Shown: positions 11,387-23,525, counted from the stretch's first letter. The stretch is 64,000 bases of DNA from Dactylonectria macrodidyma (GCA_020744425.1 JAGMUV010000023.1:62001-126000); one strand, 5' to 3'. Notes: generated by a model not told the origin, from the sequence alone. Made by a program: numbers and translations.

Positions 11387-13739
11387 TCAATCTACGTCCC
11401 ACTTCCGGCTATCGTCCGAGCCGTCAGGGCTCTCCACAGCCACCCCTTCGTTAGTTGCAGCCCGAGAGCGCCGGCGATGACTCCGGCTGTGGTGAGCGCC
11501 CATATAGGAATCATCATCGCTCAAGTCGCTCAGCTCGCCTTCCGAATAATCCCACTGGACTGGAATTTCCTCGCCGTCGTCGCCGTATCCAAATACGAGG
11601 CCTCTCCACTCCCCAGCAATAATCTTCGCAGCCACCTTAAGCATCAAAGCAATGAGGTAGCTTGGAGGACCCAATAGCATCTCAAGGGTCTTGAGTATAA
11701 TGGTCATTGGAAGTCCCAGCTTGCTTTTCATGGGTCGCCGCTCTACTGGTGGGGCGGGGGCAAAAAGGTTCGCCGCTGAAGGAAGAGGCGAAAAGGGTCG
11801 CCTTCGTACTGAAATGCTCCCCGTGGTTGCTCGGTGTCTTGTGACACGCCGTTGCGGCATGGCTGTCGTAGCGGACGACTCTTCAGCAACATCCGACGTG
11901 CTACTAGCAGGGAACTCGCTTGCCACCTTAATGGGCGGGAAATCATCTGGTGCTGTATCAACGCTCTCATGAGAGAGCGCACTCCCTCCTTCAGATCCCG
12001 TCTCCCAGCCGCTCCTCGTCTCCGAAACATCTCCCCCATGCGATGCTGTGTCGTTGTCGACTATCGTCCCATTGGCGTTCGGTTGCGGGACAGATGGGGT
12101 ACGCCAGGGCTGTACGCTGTGATTAGAGTCTTGGCTGCCATGGCGAATATCTTGCTCTGCCGTTCTACTTGATTGACCAGCAGTCGAGCCACGTAGAGTT
12201 TGCGGGGTATTCGGTTTTGACTGCTTGTCTGTGCCCAATTTCGCATGTGATGGTAGCGTCGCTGATCTTGTAATGGCAAACCCAGCAGTTCGCCTGAGTC
12301 TGGCCTTCCTTTGGTCTCCCTGGCTCCCGGTGCCCTCGTGGAGTTCGAAAACCACATCTTCGGTTTCTGGATGTACCACAGCCACCCCCCCATCTTGCAG
12401 CTGAGAGGTCTCGGCGCCAAGCCAAGCAGCCGGAGCAGCGCGTCCCTTAGGGGTTGTCAAGTCGGTAGGTGAGTTTTGAAACTGCGTGGAGACGTGTAGG
12501 CCTTCACGATGATGTGAATGTCGAGATTCATTACCGTCATGCTCTGGGCTCGATAGGTGGGGTCCTGGCGGTCGAGGATAATCGAAATCATCGTACTGTT
12601 GCCATGACGCATCATCATCAATGGCTGGGATCCGGGATTCCTTCGGGTCTCGCTGTCGATTCTCGGGGCCCCGCATCTCTGACGGGCGCAAGGGGCATGT
12701 TGCATTGGATATGTCCATAAACTCTGTACCCTCAATCCCTATCTTGGTCTCCAATTCATCAACTTGCGCCCGAACATACCATGGCGCGCTTGGGCTTTCT
12801 GCTACGTCATTTGTATTCCTGTTGCGGGGAGGGGTCGGTGTTGTGGCTCGAGGGTTTGTGAAGACTTCCTCGGGACTCAAGACGGGTCGATTTTGCGAGT
12901 CATCGTCGGAGCCATCATCATCATCATCATCATCATCGGAGTCGGAGTCGGAGTCATTGTCGGAGCCATCATCATCATCTTCATCTTCATCGGAGTCGTC
13001 TTCAGAGTCGTCGGAGTCGTCGGAGTCGGAGTCATCATCATCGGCGACCAGGCTGTTGGTTTGTGACCGTCGTACCGGCGTCCAGGGTTTGTACTTGACT
13101 GGTGTCTCGGGTGGCTCGGGTAGTTCGACAGTGAAAGCCCGTTTGAAGGGGCATTCCGTCTTCTCAAACTGGAGGATTTTGTCAAAGACCTCCCGAAGTG
13201 CTTCGGCCCGGATTATGTCCTCTGCCTTGGCTACAGGAAGTTCTATCCTCCAGTAGTTTGGTCGACGAATCTGCAATATGAACTTGCTGTTTATCTCGTC
13301 GATACACCAAACCTGACTTTTGGGTAGAATAGGCTGCAAGGCAGAACCACAGTTTAGGAAGGAGACAGACCCCGGTGCCCGGTATATTCGGAACTGGCCT
13401 GAGAAGGTTGAATGTGTTAGCGTAGGAGTCTGATTTAAGGTAACGGAAGTACGCAAGCTTACCAACAGCAATGGTTCTCTCAATTTGGGAAGACCACGAG
13501 AGTGTGCCAGGCGCTTCACCGCTAGAGAGCCCGGTTGTGCGGGGGACTCTTCCAGATGTGGTGAAAGCGATGATCTTAACGTTAGGATGACTGTAGAGAG
13601 TCTCGACAATACCCTCGGAGAGTGGAGGCATAGTTGTCGAAGAAGAGCTGGCGGCAGCTGGTTCTGGGAGAGAGGTTGGGGCCGTCGCAACCCGCCTCGG
13701 CGGCGGGAAACGCGGATGGGCAGATGCGGAATCATCCAT
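11387..13739 (-). CDS. INP1: Inheritance of peroxisomes protein 1 (Inp1)
   Basis: Two exons (13463-13739 and 11387-13398) joined across a 64 nt intron give 762 residues from MDDSASAHPRF. The conserved Inp1 core spans the junction: YSHPNVKIIAFTTSGRV, LSWSSQIERTIAVG, then QFRIYRAPGSVSFLNCGSAL and WCIDEINSKFILQIRRP. Inp1 is a peripheral peroxisomal membrane protein that tethers peroxisomes to the cell cortex, so that some stay in the mother compartment. A very acidic Asp/Ser tract (about residues 212-262) and a long disordered middle separate the core from a conserved tail with GPPSYLIALMLKVAAKIIAG near the C-terminus. The start codon agrees with the first in-frame ATG before the conserved region. 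The gene is divergent from the UsgS-like gene. Confidence 0.88.
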
Positions 13740-15138
13740 GGTGGACGATGTAATTTGTGTAAGTATTTCTGGTGGCGCGAATGATTTCTGATCCGGGCTG
13801 TAACTTAGGCATCGCAACGGGCTGGACTGAACTCGGGTCTCATGGTTGCGTGACGTCGGCGAGGGGTTGGGGTTACTTGGACGTCCGCGTTCCCAGCGCA
13901 AGGCGTCGCGTATGCGTGGGGTCGCTGGGCGGTGAATGGATGATGAACGGGGGCAGTCAGATAGGTGAGAGAGGGAGTCTAGGCCGTAAGCTTTCCTGGC
14001 GGTTGGTGGAACAGAGTGCGAGATCACAATCGAACGACTTTGGAAGATTGGGAGGTCGGTGCTTCGTATCAACCCGAACAATCACTGCTGGTCCGTCTCG
14101 AAGCAGAGAGGCACCTTTCGCTTCTAAGAAACGGGGAGGCCATGGATAGGGAGCATTAGTCATCACCCGCGGTTCGCACTTCTGCCCCAGCAGCTGCACG
14201 CTAACATGCACCTTTAACCCACTCTTGCCAGTTAGGTAGTACGTACTACAGCGGGTGCCTGACCTAATGGGTACCTTCAGTAGGTGGGTAGGTCCCTACA
14301 ACTCAAGCCACCTACACACAACATCATACTACTAGTTCAGGGACTGGATACCTGTGTTGTCCCCAGAAACCTGGAGGGAAGATGACATGCACGAGACAAA
14401 TTATTTCTTCAAACCTCCCCGTTAAGTTTCCGTCTTGGCAGGAAACATACATCCACTTGCTCTCGACAAATACCAGTACTGCATTCCAGCCCGTGGCATG
14501 GATTGCCGGTTCTGAGGCTGTGCATTGTGCCGTAAGATTGGCACGAACCAGTCTTAACCACTCAGCCAACCATTATATACCAATACAGCGCACTAGATAT
14601 ATCTGCAGTCCATAAACATGAAGTTGAGTTGTAATTGCCCATCTGTGGCACGTTTGATAGCTGATCCACTGCATGTTAGCTGTGTGGGTCATACCTCCGT
14701 GCCTCATGCAGGTTAATACAGCATCTGCCACATGTCAGCTCAGGAACTTGGTCATAAGTAGCCCGCAATTGCCCTACGTCACGCACCCGCCACGGCGCCA
14801 CCAAGCTCTCCCTCCTCTCGCCAGGCTAGCACCAAGCGGGAAGCTTCAAGTAGCTGCTGATTGCCGTCATCCGAGCTCGGTGAACGACCGTCTTCAACAT
14901 AATTGTCTCCCTTTACATATTTATCGGCACACCGTCCGAGATACACACCTGAGAAACCCATCAACCCGCCTCGTGACTGAAGTGCACTTTTGGTGGGCTC
15001 GTTGCGTGACTTTCAGGGCTGTGATACCCTGTTTCAGCGTCTCAACCCAACTCCCCCATCTCAAGGGCCAAGGACTATCGCTGCCGAAGGAATACTGTCT
15101 CTCTGCCGGAGACTGTATTCCACTTCCACTTGGTGAAA
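13740..15138. promoter_or_regulatory. Divergent promoter interval, INP1 / UsgS-like gene
   Basis: 1.4 kb between two head-to-head genes. It contains clustered GTAGGT/ACCTAC-type words near 14230-14300, which recur in other intergenic regions of this window. A tRNA-like A-box stretch near 14560-14575 lacks the rest of a tRNA. No gene is supported here. Confidence 0.4.
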
Positions 15139-16441
15139 ATGGGCTCAGGTGAAGGGTTACAGGTCGACAAGGCCAAAATCAAGGATGCATTTGACCTATC
15201 TCACTTTGATGTCAACACCGTCATTCGTGGCGCGCAGCTCACTCTAGTTGGAGGCAAGTAAACTCACTCTATTTACGGATCCCAACGACTCATCATACTG
15301 ACGAGTGTTCGAAACTCAAGCCCATCGAGCACTTCAGAACCCAGCCCTCTTCACCAACAGTCACTACCGCCAGGTTGGCATAGCCGTCGCAGCCGGCATT
15401 GCCATTAGGCTCATCATCACCATTCCCGTAAGTTCCAAGTCGGATAGTTTGAGTTTGACATCCGCGCTGACCTCACTCACAGATTGTCGGGATCAAGGTC
15501 TTGCTCTGGTTCATCTCCCTATTTGTGTCGCTCGACTCTGTGACTTGGGATGACAATATCGTCAACAGCCTCGATTTTGTTGCTGAATATGTCCTTCAAG
15601 TCCCCTTCTTTCTTATGGCCCTCATGCGTTACGTAGTCCCGACGTTGGACAACCTGTAAGTCCCTACCGCGATGCCACAGTGCCAGCCTCTCATGTCCAA
15701 TGTGTACTAAACGAGCTCAGTTTCATGCAGTCGCTAGAGTGGGTGGATTTGACATATGTCCAGAAGCACAAGGATGAGAATCCCTCCGACCTTCGCAATA
15801 TGTACTATCCTAATCTCAAGATGTATCGTGTCTTCGATGGAAGCACTCATTCCGAGAGTACCGCCCAGGCCGTCAGCATGTTTCTTTACCGCTTCGTTCG
15901 CAAGGGCGCTATCTCACTTGCCGTCTTCTCCCTGTCATTTGCACCACTCATTGGTCCGTTTGTGCTTCCTGCTGCCAGTTTTTACACATTCAACTCCGCG
16001 GTTGGCCTCGGCCCTGCTTCCGTCATCTTCGGAACGGGTCTGTTCCTCCCTCGACGATATCTTGTCATCTTTCTGCAAACCTATTTCTCCTCGAGGAGTC
16101 TGATGCGAGAGCTGCTTGAGCCCTATTTTGCGCGTGTCCATCTCACAAAGGAGCAAAAACGAAATTGGTTCCGCAGCCGTGAGGGTGTCCTCTTTGGTTT
16201 CGGTTTGGGGTTCTACATTCTTGTCAAAATTCCCCTTGTCGGCGTCCTCGTCTATGGAATTGCTGAGGCTTCTACTGCCTACTTGATCACCAAGATCACT
16301 GACCCACCTCCTCGCCCTGACCAAATGAAGGAGTTTGCCGTCAGCCAGCAAACATGGACAAACAAGCACGAGTTTTTGGATATGTCCTTGGCAAACATCG
16401 ATTCCTTGCACAAACCCAAGGCTTCGGGCAAGGAAAATTAA
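15139..16441 (+). CDS. UsgS-like/Rrt8-like multi-span membrane protein
   Basis: Four exons (15139-15253, 15321-15427, 15483-15655, 15721-16441) give 371 residues from MGSGEGLQVDK. Intron 1 uses a GC donor (GCAAGT) with a normal AG acceptor; this is the only choice that yields the conserved TLVGAHRALQNPALF reading. The protein has several hydrophobic segments. Its most conserved stretch is MYYPNLKMYRVFDGSTHS, followed by FVLPAASFYTFNSAVGLGPA, FLPRRYLVIFLQTYF and EASTAYLITKITDPPPRP. This matches the fungal group annotated as transmembrane protein UsgS, related to Rrt8/EI24-type proteins connected with lipid droplets and spore-wall assembly. The biochemical role is unknown. Confidence 0.72.
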
Positions 16442-16918
16442 CGTCTCTACTCGAATCCAAATGTTTGGCAGCCCATGTCACATACCAAGTCAAAGTTCCA
16501 ACGAGATACATCGCACTGGACACAGGGCAGGTGGGATATTTCATCTCAAGTGTGAGTCAAACTTGAAGTTTGGGAATGCACGCAAAATTGGCGATGTCGT
16601 TTAAGATGGGGTTTTCTGACAGAAGAGATCGAGTACTTTATCCACGGGGATTCAGAACTAGAAGGACGACGATATTAACGACATTCCACGTAAGTTGCAA
16701 CAAACCTCGTGGGCTACGGTGCAGGTAGTCTCACTTTGGGCTTAGCTCTACTCGTGCAGGCCGTGGGACGTGTCACGGGTCGTTTGATCAAGTACATCAA
16801 CTTGAGGATGATCCGATGTCAAGTTAATCATGGACAGGCTAGTGTCATCGGCAATAGACTCGCAAACTATTCGATATGTAGCAACTAGACTACCAGCACG
16901 ATATCAGCCCGCATCTAA
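16442..16918. other. Convergent 3' intergenic region
   Basis: Lies between the stop codons of the UsgS-like gene and OTU1, and should hold both 3' UTRs. No open frame or repeat of note. Confidence 0.4.
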
Positions 16919-18091
16919 CTACCAGTCAGGGATAACACTGGATCGCTCATGCCCAGTGTCTGTACTATGTTGTCTGATAGCTCTATCTCCCTGCCCTATG
17001 AAATCACATCCCGGTGTGTCACAGCTGCGTAGGACGCTGTCTCCCTCGATATCTTGGATCTCGCTTAGGTCTACATGGCCGGTTTGCTCAGCATGTTTTC
17101 TACCCTCGAGCTGGCCACTTCCAATCCAGTCACATCCAGGGACGTCACACCGAAGAACGAGGCCTTCTGTGTCAGTGTAGTAATGGGCGGCGTTGAGCTT
17201 CCGAACGAGTTCCTCGGTCTTCTGCAAGACTTCATCATCATCTGTAGGCCAGACCGTCCGGTCCATCTCGGGTGGGAGCGTCGTCGTGTTGTATGGGGAG
17301 TCCGAGTAGCTAAAGGCCACACGGTCGTAGTGAATCCCAGAGTAGACTAATACGCATCGATCCCGCTTGTCTTCGCCAAAGTTGATGAGGTTTTGGGCCT
17401 AGATTTTCTTGGTGAGATTATAGCTGGGTTTTGTGGTAATTGGTTGCTCACCTGTACGTCGAATGTACAGATTTGTATATCGAATATGGCAGATAAGATG
17501 CTCAGTTCGATTCCACCTCCCCAACGATCCGGGTCCTGTATACTGCGGCAGTACTGACTGACTGGGCTGCCTAGGACAGCTTCAGAGTAGACATCGGGAT
17601 GCTGAGTGATGTAATCCGCCATCATCGCCCTGAGCTGTTGCGCTGGGATTTGCTTTGGCAGGGCGCCTCCGAAGGCAGTGAACAGGCAACTGTTGTCGCT
17701 TGGCATAACCCGGAGCACTGATATAATTAGCATGACACCCTCGTCCGTCAAAATCAGAAGGCCTACGCAGTGTTCCTTCGCGTCCTGGCCAGGGAACATT
17801 GGTGTCGTCGGGTTTCTCGCTGGGCTGGGTTCTTGCTTGGGCCGCAACTGGAACAGGCGGTGCCTCTTCGGGGACGATAGTCAAGGTCTCACCATGGAGA
17901 CCTATTGACCTTGCTATCTCTCCGCCTTGACCCAAATCCAGGGTTCTCATCGCCATTGGTGGGCCATATTTAATGATGAACCTGTCAATGCCAGTCCGAG
18001 CTCGGAGCTCCTCAACGATATCTTGGACAGTGGCAGAGTCTGGCGCCTCGATAATGCCAGTGCCTGCGGGCCCCTTGTAGCGAGCTCGCAT
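16919..18091 (-). CDS. OTU1: OTU-type deubiquitinase Otu1 with duplicated C-terminal zinc finger
   Basis: Three exons (17767-18091, 17452-17717, 16919-17398) give 356 residues. The N-terminal ubiquitin-like UBX-type region (MRARYKGPAGTG, then GIDRFIIKYGPP) is the part that binds Cdc48/p97. The OTU domain begins RVMPSDNSCLFTAFGG, with catalytic Cys119 and Asp116, and the catalytic histidine lies in YSGIHYDRV (His220). Otu1/YOD1 trims ubiquitin chains on Cdc48 clients in ER-associated degradation. The C-terminus carries two C2H2 units with identical C-x4-C-x12-H-x5-H spacing, at Cys281/286-His299/305 and Cys323/328-His341/347, exactly 42 residues apart. From what I know of the family a single terminal finger is usual. 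Divergent from the RSC subunit gene. Confidence 0.9.
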
Positions 18092-18772
18092 GATGATGAG
18101 TATTAGGGTACTGCAGTGTTCGAAGCCCGCGAGGGCTGTGGGACTTATCGCTCAATTGCACTTATTGAGGCCAAGTCATAGATGTTTGGATGTAAAGAGC
18201 GGGGGTATGAGCCGCACCGTGCAGGGGAATGCTAGACAATCTGAATCACATCGACGAGAGAAATCCCAAATAGACACGTAAAGAAAAGAAAGCAACCCAG
18301 ACACAAAGCACCAGAGACCAAACAAAATAGGATCAAATCATGGAACTTCAACGGTCACACGTGAGCCTGCCTTGATTCTTTCTTCCATCTGGCGGGACTT
18401 GAACTCCCATCTGTAATACGGTGCTTATTTACCTACCCGGGAGTGTTGACGCTGGCCCAGTGGGATCTCATGCGGGTCGGGGCACTAAAATGCAGAGCCA
18501 CGCTAACCATGAAAAGACTAGTACATCCAACTGACCATCTTGAACTGGGGTGGACACCTCGGGCAGCGAAAAGGCTAGTACGTACCTTGACCTGGCTCAA
18601 TCCATCCCCAGAGTCGCGAAATTTGGCGTTCCCGTTTCGCGACTCTAACCCATAGACCCTCTTTGGCGATTGCGCCGCCGACGAGACACCTCCACCAGTG
18701 CCCGCCAAAATTTGTGCGCACCTCGACGCTGCGACGTCGCGACTCCCGCCAAAGTGGCCCACGACTTGAGCC
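18092..18772. promoter_or_regulatory. Divergent promoter interval, OTU1 / RSC subunit
   Basis: 681 bp between two start codons. It includes a direct-repeat-like region around 18606-18650, where CGCGA and GGCG words recur and GAGTCGCGAAA is mirrored nearby as TTTCGCGACTC. That makes an inverted repeat of 11 bp with an 11 bp spacer just upstream of the RSC gene. A B-box-like word near 18375 has no partner arms, so no tRNA is called. Confidence 0.4.
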
Positions 18773-21700
18773 ATGTCCGCCAAGAGAGCAGCTGCACCAG
18801 AGGTGCGCGAATCGATCGAGGCCAAGATAGCCGACCAAGACACTGAGATGAAGGACGGCCTCGATGACGGACCGGACGTTGATGGCGCCGGCGACGGCGG
18901 TATGGACCTAGACATGGACGCAGAAGGTGAGGAAGACGCGGAGGGTGACGAGGATGCTGAGGGCGACGAGGATGCTGAGGGTGAGGAAGACGCGGAAGGC
19001 GAGATGGACGATGAAGGGCGGCCAGACCTGTTCCGCATGATCCACAACGTCGCGACTTATCTCTGCAATATCGAGGAGGAGTAGGTCTACCCGCCCGTCC
19101 TTTTTACGCGTGATCGCAGTTTAACAATTTGTACTCGCAGTGGTGAGGAGCTAGCTAGTGGCTTTCAGCGCATCCCGAATCGGCGCGTGTTGCCTGACTA
19201 CTTCGAGGTCATTTCCGAGCCTGTTGCGTTTAGCACCGTCAGAGTAAGTCATCAATGCGGCGGCGGTTGTGGACTATGATAGCGTTGCTAACACGGAGTG
19301 ACAGGGCAAAACCCAAAAGAAGCAGTACACGTCTTTTCCCGAGTTTGTCAAGGATGTGTCACAGATCTTCCACAACGCCCAGGTTTATAACCGCCCCTCC
19401 GCGCCCATATTCGGGGCCGCAGTTCGACTAAGAGAGATATTTGTGCAAGAGTTGCGGAAGCTAGTAGAGAAGGGCTACATCTCAGTCGATGACGCGAAGC
19501 TTCCCGACCTCGGAGAGCTCCCGCCCGTCGAAGGAGACTCCCCGCCTGTGGAGTACGAAGAGGACGAAGAAGAGGACGAAGAAGAGGACGAAGAAGAGGA
19601 AGAGGATGAAGACGAGGACGAAGATGAGGATGACGACGATTCAGATGACGAAGGAGGTCGACGCCGCCGTCGGAGACGAGGTCGTGCTTCTGGTTTCGGA
19701 CGGAGAGACCGAGATGACGACAAGGACGACGATGCACACAAACGCAGAGGTCGACCGCCCATGGTCCTCACTCCTACAGAGGCGCGCATCTCTTCAATTC
19801 TCAAAGGCCTCAGAAAGCCCAGGGATGTTGATGGAAACCTACTCATTTTACCATTCGAGAAGCTTCCCGACAAAGCCCAGGTTGCCGGCTACTATCAGAC
19901 CATTACGAACCCGATCGCCCTTGACAACATCAAAAAGAAGGCGAAGCGAAAGAAGTATCAGCACGTTGACCACCTGATGCAAGACATTGAGTTGATGTTT
20001 GAGAATGCAAAGCTATACAACGAGGATGATAGCGAAGTGTACTTGGCCGCTGTAGAGCTACAGAAGCAAGCCCGTGTTCTTGCTGGACAGGAGAAGGCAA
20101 GGCCCGACGATGATTTCCGAGACGAAGACGGCAAGCTTCCCTTGGCAGAAATCCAGTACAGTGGGCAGGTGTGGAAAGTTGGTATGTGTTTGAACGGCAC
20201 AAATAGGCGCGCTGGCTTTGGATCGCAACCACTGACGTCTGATAAATAGGGGATTGGGTTCATATACGGAACCCGAATGACCTCGCCAAGCCTATCGTGG
20301 CGCAGGTCTATCGAACCTGGCAGGATCGTGCTGGCCAGAAATGGATTAATGCGTGCTGGTACTACCGACCTGAACAGACGGTACACCGCTTTGAGAAGCA
20401 TTTCTTCGAGCATGAGGTGGTCAAAACGGGACAGTACCGTGATCATCAGATTGAGGATGTCCTCGACAGGTGCTTCGTCATGTTTGTGACTCGGTTCAAC
20501 AAGGGTCGACCCCGCGGGTTTCCCCCAGACAAGGACGTTTACGTCTGCGAGTCACGGTACAACGAGGAACAGTTCCGGTTCAACAAGATCAAGACGTGGG
20601 CGAGCTGCGTGCCAGACGAGGTGCGCGAAAAAGACTACGAGATGGACCTATTCGATGTGCCCCGGCGGATGAAGAAGGTCCCAAGCCCGATTAAGCATTT
20701 ACTTCGCGAGGATGCCAAGGAGACGGACGAGCTCCCCAAGCCAACCTGGGGAAGCCCTAATGCGCCGCCTATTGTCGGGGCGGTGCATCGCCGTCCCCGA
20801 GAATTGAATGTGAGTAAGACAAGTCGAGACCCTTAAGGCTGAGTTGGTTGTTGCGATTGGGGCGCTGTCTGCCTGGCCAGCAACCAACCAGCCTTATACA
20901 ATCCCTGCATTTGCAACCCCTCGCATCTTCTCAGTGTTTGCTAGGACCCCGATAGCAGTGTCTTCCTGCCTCAGGTTGACACTTTTCGCTCTCGCCTTGA
21001 CTTCGCCATCACCACCTCCGTCGCGTTCACTTTGGCGATTTCTTGACTAACCATGATTCTTCGCTTCTAGGAGTCACCGCCGCCCGAGCTTACACCACCG
21101 CTGCAACCCATGTCTATGTCGGCTGTTCCCATTCCGGACATCACCGTAGATCTTGGCCGGCGTGCGTCCATGATGTCGGCGCATAGAGATCCGTCTGTGG
21201 ACGCTGCGAGAGGGTCTGTACCATATCTCGGCACTGGGCCTTCTCCGTCGCCTGGTCCGTACAACGCACACATGGTGCCCCATTTCCAGCCCGTGACCCC
21301 GGTGGCTGCTCCTCCACCGATGCATCAGACGCCTGTGCCAATTCCTCACCCTCCACACCTTGGACCCCAAGCTCCTCAAGCTTCAGTTCGTCCGGTCCAG
21401 TATCAGCACCCCCACCAGCACCCGCAACCCGGCTACGCACAAAATTATGTCCAGGGATACCCACAGTCGCCAGCGGCACCGATGCACCAGCAACCACACA
21501 TAGGCAACCCGATGGCGCCTGCTTATGGCCAAGTGCCCGTCCCTCCCGTCGCGAGGAACCCAATGGGCCCGGCGCCTGGCAACGTCATCCCGCCTGGCAA
21601 CATGTACAACCCACCAAGGCCACCCGAGGTCTACACGCTTCCAGATAACCTCCACGAGGCTCTTCCCGATGAGGTTCGACGATCATTCCAGCACGACAGT

Positions 21701-22054
21701 GCTGGTCGTGTCCTGTTCTTCACTGCACCGCCTCTTGATCGACCACACAAAGGTGTTTCAGCCAACAGTGCCGGACTTGGGCATAGTGTCAGGTACCTCG
21801 CCAGCAGAGAACAGTGGTTGGCTGATAGAGTGAAGAAGCGCAAGGAGCGGGATGAGAAAGTTTCTCTCGAGTCCCAAAAACGCATTGAGCTGGACACTAC
21901 AACTGGAAGGCAGGCTAAGGAGGAAACGGGTTTGCAAGCCACAGATGCCATGGCAAAGTGGCTTGAGCGCTTCGATGAAGATACAAGGCGATGGAAGAAG
22001 GAAGCTGGACTGGAAGGATGGCGAGAAGTCGCTGGAGAAAAGGGCGTTGTCTAA
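18773..22054 (+). CDS. RSC1: RSC chromatin-remodelling subunit, Rsc1/Rsc2 type (two bromodomains and BAH)
   Basis: Five exons (18773-19080, 19141-19243, 19305-20181, 20250-20809, 21071-22054) give 943 residues. Bromodomain 1 spans about 82-190 with its acetyl-lysine Asn in VYN (166). A Glu/Asp tract (about 220-250) and a KRRGRPP basic patch (283-289) follow. Bromodomain 2 spans about 295-397 with Asn376 in LYN. A BAH domain follows from about 427, with GQVWKVGDWVHIRNP and YVCESRYNEEQFRFNKIKTW. The rest is a Pro/His/Gln-rich tail ending in a charged helical segment. This order is that of yeast Rsc1/Rsc2 (889-928 residues), which target RSC to acetylated nucleosomes; the two cannot be told apart here. 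The last intron (261 nt) is unusually long for this window. Confidence 0.9.
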
Positions 22055-22562
22055 GTCAACGCCGGCGTATTATCGCACTAGCCACCTGGTGAGAATGTCA
22101 TGGACACGGGGCGTCCAGGATTTTTTTGTAAATCGTTATAATATCGGCGTGGTTCGGGTTTAAGGGCCGGCTGTCGGAGTTATAGGCAGTGTGATTTCTA
22201 AACCTTTCTTGAGCGCGTGTCTCCCGCGTTGATGCTTAATGCTAGCAATCATCAGCTTCCGGGATCCTCGGCTTGCTGGCCTCGGCGGTGAGTGGAGTTT
22301 GAGACGGAGTCGGAGCATCAATCATTCGAGTGATGATAGCATTATTGAACGTCGGCGTGAGAGATGGCAGAGCCCACTGTTGGATGATCCGTAAATTATC
22401 ACTGAAGGGTTGTGAGCTGTCAGGCGTCACGAACTGACGGTCGAAGAAACATGCTTCAACCTGACTGTATAACGCTGTTTCGGTATGTAAGGTCTCCTGA
22501 ATGATTTTGTGTTCCTAACATTGTTCCACCCAGCTGACCCCAACGATTGAACTAGTGTTCAT
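22055..22562. other. Convergent 3' intergenic region
   Basis: Separates the RSC subunit stop from the carrier stop. Nothing beyond probable 3' UTR is visible. Confidence 0.4.
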
Positions 22563-23525
22563 CTATGCTTGTGCTATCTCAACACTCATTATGTCGGCCT
22601 GTGCCCTGTGTTTCCGACCATGTCCTAGCTCATGCATCACCCATTCATAGACTGCCCACTGAACGGCGTTGACAATGAAGGCCCTCACACTGCAGACAGT
22701 CAGTCCACGGAAGAAAACACGTGGACCACCCTCTCTATATGCATCTTGTGCGATGCGGAGTGCACCTATCCGTTTCTGTTGTTGGATCGAGTTTGATCCG
22801 AGAAGAGGAGCCGCCTCTGGCTGTCTGAACGCTGTCTGGGCCTGGACACGGGTCTTGATAACATCAAGTGGGAAGATGCTAGCCCAAGTCACAACGCCAG
22901 CTAGTCCACCGCAAAGCAGGACTTTGGCGGCTTCATGTTGTAAAGAGGCCTCATTGCTAGACTTAGTAGCGAGTAACTGGCTGCCCAGCTCGTATGACCA
23001 GAAGTAGAAGCCATATCCAACACTGTCACGGATTGCAGTCACAGTGCCGCCAAGATAAAGCCCACGGATACCCTCGTTTCGCCAGATTTGCTTGGTGATG
23101 GCCCAGCTAGACGCGTGCTGGGTTGACAATTGCGCTCGACACTTTATCAGCTCTGTCGGCGTACTGACTACCCAAGTTGCGAGGCCGCCGACTGCGCCGG
23201 CGAACCAGGTTGACCACAGGCTTTCTCGAACAGCGAATACATTGTTCAAGGCTGTCTCAGTACGGTTGTACGAGACAAAGAGAAGAGCATTTAGGGCGCC
23301 GTACCCTAGAATTGGAGCAGCAGTCCCAGTGACTAAAGCTGCCGAGTTTCCAAAGTACCGAGCAAATGTGGTGGGATTGAGGTTCGTGGCACCAGCAGCA
23401 ACGGCTGGAGATGACGTTGTACTTGTATGCTGAGCTTGCAACCGAACCTTGATCACATCAAGAGGATTGCCAATGAGGATACCAACTGCTCCGCTGATGT
23501 AGCCTGCCCAGAAATCGGCTGACAT
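22563..23525 (-). CDS. Mitochondrial carrier family (SLC25) transporter
   Basis: Single-exon gene, 320 residues. All three carrier repeats are present, with signature motifs PLDVIKVR (21-28), PTELIKCR (123-130) and PLDVIKTR (219-226). Each sits at the end of an odd-numbered helix, and WRNEGIRGLYLGG and REGGPRVFFRG are the matching loop motifs. Six membrane helices of the inner mitochondrial membrane are expected. The second motif resembles the ornithine/carnitine branch, but the contact residues cannot be assigned reliably by eye, so the substrate is left open. A serine/alanine-rich insertion (about 33-48) follows the first motif. Divergent from RAD54. Confidence 0.88.
   Translation of the reverse strand: MSADFWAGYISGAVGILIGNPLDVIKVRLQAQHTSTTSSPAVAAGATNLNPTTFARYFGNSAALVTGTAAPILGYGALNALLFVSYNRTETALNNVFAVRESLWSTWFAGAVGGLATWVVSTPTELIKCRAQLSTQHASSWAITKQIWRNEGIRGLYLGGTVTAIRDSVGYGFYFWSYELGSQLLATKSSNEASLQHEAAKVLLCGGLAGVVTWASIFPLDVIKTRVQAQTAFRQPEAAPLLGSNSIQQQKRIGALRIAQDAYREGGPRVFFRGLTVCSVRAFIVNAVQWAVYEWVMHELGHGRKHRAQADIMSVEIAQA

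Noticed and set aside
14520..14590. tRNA-like sequence on the minus strand (TTGGCTGAGTGGTTAAG)
   Set aside because: The A-box is good, but there is no B-box, no matching acceptor stem and the anticodon arm has a mismatch and a six-base loop.
18365..18425. B-box-like word (GAGTTCAAGTCC on the minus strand)
   Set aside because: The T-stem does not pair well and no D-arm or acceptor stem lies at the right distance.
19475..19873. Poly-serine open frame antisense to the RSC subunit
   Set aside because: It is the complement of the Glu/Asp tract and not a gene.
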